DNA of 64,000 bases from Photobacterium ganghwense (GTDB lineage Bacteria; Pseudomonadota; Gammaproteobacteria; Enterobacterales; Vibrionaceae): positions 18,182 through 82,181 of the forward strand of contig NZ_PYMI01000013.1 in the NCBI RefSeq assembly GCF_003025595.1. The letters are read 5' to 3'. Numbering within the stretch: the first letter of the stretch is position 1; each line of letters begins with the position of its first letter. Positions 61,737 through 64,000 of the stretch are shown in pieces. The position numbers and the translations under genes are program-made. Below the pieces are notes generated by a model. That model searched no databases and had not been told where the DNA came from. It worked only from the letters and a program-made list of their open reading frames with translations.

Positions 61737-63194
61737 ATGCAATTTCGCTCTATTATTAGGATTGTCGGGCTGCTGCTCGCATTATTCAGTGTCACCATGC
61801 TGGCACCGGCCATTGTTGCCCTTATTTACCGCGATGGGGCCGGTTTTCCCTTTGTTGTCACCTTCTTCTTACTGCTGGCTGGTGGGGCCCTGCTGTGGCT
61901 GCCTAACCGCCGTTATCGCCGGGAATTAAAAGCCCGGGATGGTTTCCTGATCGTCGTGTTGTTCTGGACCGTTATCGGCAGCGCCGGGGCGGTGCCTTTT
62001 ATCTTGTCCAAAACCCCAGACCTCTCCGTGACCGATTCTTTTTTTGAATCTTTTTCGGCCCTGACCACGACCGGGGCAACAGTAATTGTCGGGTTAGACC
62101 ATCTGCCTAAAGCCATCCTGTTTTACCGTCAGCTGCTGCAATGGTTCGGTGGTATGGGGATCATCGTCCTGGCAGTGGCCATCTTGCCGGTACTGGGGAT
62201 CGGGGGCATGCAGCTGTACCGGGCGGAAATTCCGGGACCGGTCAAAGACAGCAAGATGACTCCTCGAATCGCTGAAACCGCCAAAACGCTCTGGTATATC
62301 TACCTGACGTTAACGGTCACCTGTGCCGTGGCGTTCTGGCTGGCGGGAATGTCAGTCTTTGATGCAATCTCTCATAGCTTCTCGACCATCGCGATTGGTG
62401 GATTTTCTACTCACGATGCCAGCATGGGCTACTTTAACAGTTCCACCATCAATATGATCACCGTGGTGTTTCTGTTGATATCGGCCTGTAACTTCTCGCT
62501 GCACTTTGCCGCATTTGCTCATGGCGGGATAAATCTGCGTGCCTACGCGCGGGATCCGGAGTTTCGGGCCTTTCTGGTTTCGCAGCTGATCCTGTTGGCG
62601 ATCTGTTATTCCATGCTGTTAAAGCATCATTCGTATGAGTCGTACTTTGATGCTTTTGATCAGGCGCTGTTCCAGACCGTGTCCATCTCAACGACAGCCG
62701 GTTTTACCACAACCGGTTTCTCCGAGTGGCCACTGTTCCTGCCGGTGTTGCTCTTGTTTTCCTCCTTCGTCGGAGGCTGTGCAGGTTCGACCGGAGGGGG
62801 CATTAAAGTGATTCGTATGCTGCTGTTATTGCTGCAGGGGATTCGAGAGCTGAAGCGCCTGGTGCACCCACGCGCGGTATACACCATCAAAGTCGGGAAC
62901 AAGGCATTGCCACAGCGAGTTGTCGATGCGGTATGGGGATTTTTCTCGGCTTATGCGCTGGTCTTTGTCATTTGTATGCTGGCCCTGATTGCGACTGGCA
63001 TGGATGAGCTAACGGCATTCTCGGCTGTGGCAGCAACGCTGAATAATCTCGGGCCGGGGCTGGGCGAAGTCGCGGTGCATTTCGGGGAAGTGAACGACAC
63101 CGCAAAGTGGGTGTTGATTGTGGCCATGTTGTTTGGTCGTCTTGAAGTCTTTACGTTACTGGTGCTGTTTACGCCGACGTTTTGGCGTAACTAA
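61737..63194 (+). CDS. trkH: Potassium uptake protein TrkH
   Basis: This inner-membrane channel subunit works with the regulator TrkA for K+ uptake. The 485-residue product has many hydrophobic helices and four pore-loop repeats (e.g. ALTTTGATVIVGLDHL, SFSTIAIGGFSTHDAS, SISTTAGFTTTGFSEW, AATLNNLGPGLGE). Length is close to E. coli (483). It lies 41 bases after yigZ and 31 before hemG, which suggests one operon. Confidence 0.95.
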   Translation: MQFRSIIRIVGLLLALFSVTMLAPAIVALIYRDGAGFPFVVTFFLLLAGGALLWLPNRRYRRELKARDGFLIVVLFWTVIGSAGAVPFILSKTPDLSVTDSFFESFSALTTTGATVIVGLDHLPKAILFYRQLLQWFGGMGIIVLAVAILPVLGIGGMQLYRAEIPGPVKDSKMTPRIAETAKTLWYIYLTLTVTCAVAFWLAGMSVFDAISHSFSTIAIGGFSTHDASMGYFNSSTINMITVVFLLISACNFSLHFAAFAHGGINLRAYARDPEFRAFLVSQLILLAICYSMLLKHHSYESYFDAFDQALFQTVSISTTAGFTTTGFSEWPLFLPVLLLFSSFVGGCAGSTGGGIKVIRMLLLLLQGIRELKRLVHPRAVYTIKVGNKALPQRVVDAVWGFFSAYALVFVICMLALIATGMDELTAFSAVAATLNNLGPGLGEVAVHFGEVNDTAKWVLIVAMLFGRLEVFTLLVLFTPTFWRN

Positions 63195-63225
63195 TCACTG
63201 ATAGCAGGGGTAGTAAGGAGGAAAG

Positions 63226-63750
63226 GTGGAAAAAGTATTACTGCTTCATTCCAGCAGTGATGGGCAAACCATCAAAATCATGCGTCACATTGAAGCTTCG
63301 CTGGGCGAGGGATATCAGTGTGAGCTGGTGGATTTAAATCAGTTACCTGACGTTGAATTTTCCCGGTATGACCGAGCTCTGATTGGCGCCTCGATCCGCT
63401 ATGGTCATCTTAATAAAGCGCTGTATCAGTTTATTGCCAAGCATCAGTCAGCACTGGCGCAACACAAAGTCGGCTTTTTCTGCGTGAACCTGACGGCACG
63501 TAAAGAAGGCAAGAATACGCCGGAAACCAGCGTCTATATAAAGAAGTTCCTACAAAAATCCGCCTGGCGGCCTGAACTGATGGGCGTGTTTGCCGGTGCT
63601 TTGCGTTATCCGCGCTACAAGTGGTTCGATCGGGTCATGATTCAGTTCATCATGCGTCTGACGGGGGGAGAGACCGATACCTCGAAAGAGGTTGAATATA
63701 CTGATTGGCAAAAAGTCGCGGCTTTTGCAGGTCAGTTCAAGGCGCTGTAA
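63226..63750 (+). CDS. hemG: Menaquinone-dependent protoporphyrinogen IX dehydrogenase HemG
   Basis: The 174-residue flavodoxin-like enzyme oxidises protoporphyrinogen IX to protoporphyrin IX in heme synthesis. The FMN-binding loop is LLLHSSSDGQTIKIMRHI near residue 5, and GASIRYGHLNKALYQFI follows in the middle. The start codon is GTG 63226, with AAGGAGGA just upstream. It lies directly before an rRNA operon, exactly as hemG precedes rrsA in E. coli. Confidence 0.93.
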   Translation: MEKVLLLHSSSDGQTIKIMRHIEASLGEGYQCELVDLNQLPDVEFSRYDRALIGASIRYGHLNKALYQFIAKHQSALAQHKVGFFCVNLTARKEGKNTPETSVYIKKFLQKSAWRPELMGVFAGALRYPRYKWFDRVMIQFIMRLTGGETDTSKEVEYTDWQKVAAFAGQFKAL

Positions 63751-63797
63751 TACGCTCTCCTAGTGGTTTTGCGTGTTTTTTGTGCGAACGCTTCGGT

Positions 63798-63851
63798 AGG
63801 GCATTTTTTTTCAAAAAAAGCCCTTGCCAAGCCGATCGAACTCTCTATAAT
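63798..63851 (+). promoter_or_regulatory. rRNA operon promoter with AT-rich UP element
   Basis: -35 TTGCCA (63824-63829), 16-base spacer, -10 TATAAT (63846-63851), followed by a GC-rich discriminator (GCGACC). Directly upstream is an AT-tract (63803-63819) framed by GGGC and GCCC, typical of an UP element bound by the polymerase alpha subunits. The discriminator fits stringent control by ppGpp. Confidence 0.85.
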
Positions 63852-64000
63852 GCGACCTCACTGACACGGAGCGCGGCGAAATAAGCCAGCGACGTGAAAG
63901 AAAAGTTCTTTAACAATTTGACCATGCAATCTGTGTGGGCACTCGTGAACTGATAGTCAAAAAGATTTATCGATGAACTGAGTGACCAATTCAAAATGAC
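63852..64000 (+). rRNA. rRNA operon leader (16S rRNA gene lies beyond the edge)
   Basis: The transcribed leader contains the antitermination element boxA (TTCTTTAACAATTT, about 63906-63919). The mature 16S start is not reached. Only the precursor leader is in the window. Confidence 0.75.

Overview
The window is about 64 kb of a circular bacterial chromosome centred on its replication origin. Gene content, protein sequences and order point to a gammaproteobacterium of the family Vibrionaceae. The clues are ParAB beside rsmG/mnmG, an amino acid ABC transporter between rpmH and dnaA, ibpA-avtA-glyS-glyQ after gyrB, an UPF0016/MneA-type manganese exporter after glyQ, and atp-glmU-deoR-glmS. I cannot name the genus. 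The DNA looks moderately GC-rich, and almost all of it is housekeeping core. I saw no insertion sequence, prophage, CRISPR array or tRNA gene.

Layout. 1-3.7 kb: the end of yihD, then ccoG, srkA and dsbA. 3.8-5.3 kb: comM (yifB) on the minus strand, back to back with the attenuated ilvL-ilvGMEDA operon (5.5-12.0 kb) for branched-chain amino acids. 12.1-13.1 kb: two paralogous XRE repressors. 13.4-17.7 kb: glmS, a DeoR-family regulator and glmU (amino-sugar precursors of the cell wall). 17.8-24.8 kb: the complete F-type ATP synthase operon atpIBEFHAGDC. 24.9-29.2 kb: parB, parA, rsmG, mnmG. 29.27-29.58 kb: oriC, with GATC-rich 13-mers and DnaA boxes, between mnmG and mioC as in Escherichia coli. 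30-34.4 kb: mioC, mnmE, yidC, yidD, rnpA, rpmH. 34.5-36.8 kb: an amino acid (probably cystine-type) ABC transporter. 37.1-43.2 kb: dnaA-dnaN-recF-gyrB on the plus strand. 43.5-49.3 kb: heat-shock ibpA with a sigma-32 promoter and a ROSE-type RNA thermometer, then avtA, glyS and glyQ. 49.5-53.4 kb: an OmpA-like lipoprotein, a manganese riboswitch and exporter, tusA, two small membrane proteins and a LysR regulator. 53.6-58.1 kb: acuI/yhdH and fadBA. 58.4-60.8 kb: a secreted kexin-like protease with its probable dedicated chaperone. 61-64 kb: yigZ, trkH, hemG and the promoter and leader of an rRNA operon running off the right edge.

How the parts work together. Replication start (oriC, dnaA, dnaN, gyrB, mioC) and origin segregation (parA, parB and several parS-like palindromes at 40-51 kb) lie in one block, mixed with translation and membrane-biogenesis genes (rpmH, rnpA, yidC, mnmE, mnmG, glyQS) and energy supply (atp). 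Several operons carry visible RNA-level control: ilv attenuation, the ibpA thermometer and a yybP-ykoY manganese riboswitch.

Most unusual points. The protease plus chaperone pair sits between fadB and yigZ, where E. coli has pepQ. The parS-like sites cluster 15-22 kb from oriC, and one is extended to a 28-bp perfect palindrome. The manganese riboswitch has a visible alternative pairing next to the start codon. The twin XRE regulators have an identical recognition helix. Two tandem palindromes of unknown function lie between the ABC transporter and dnaA.
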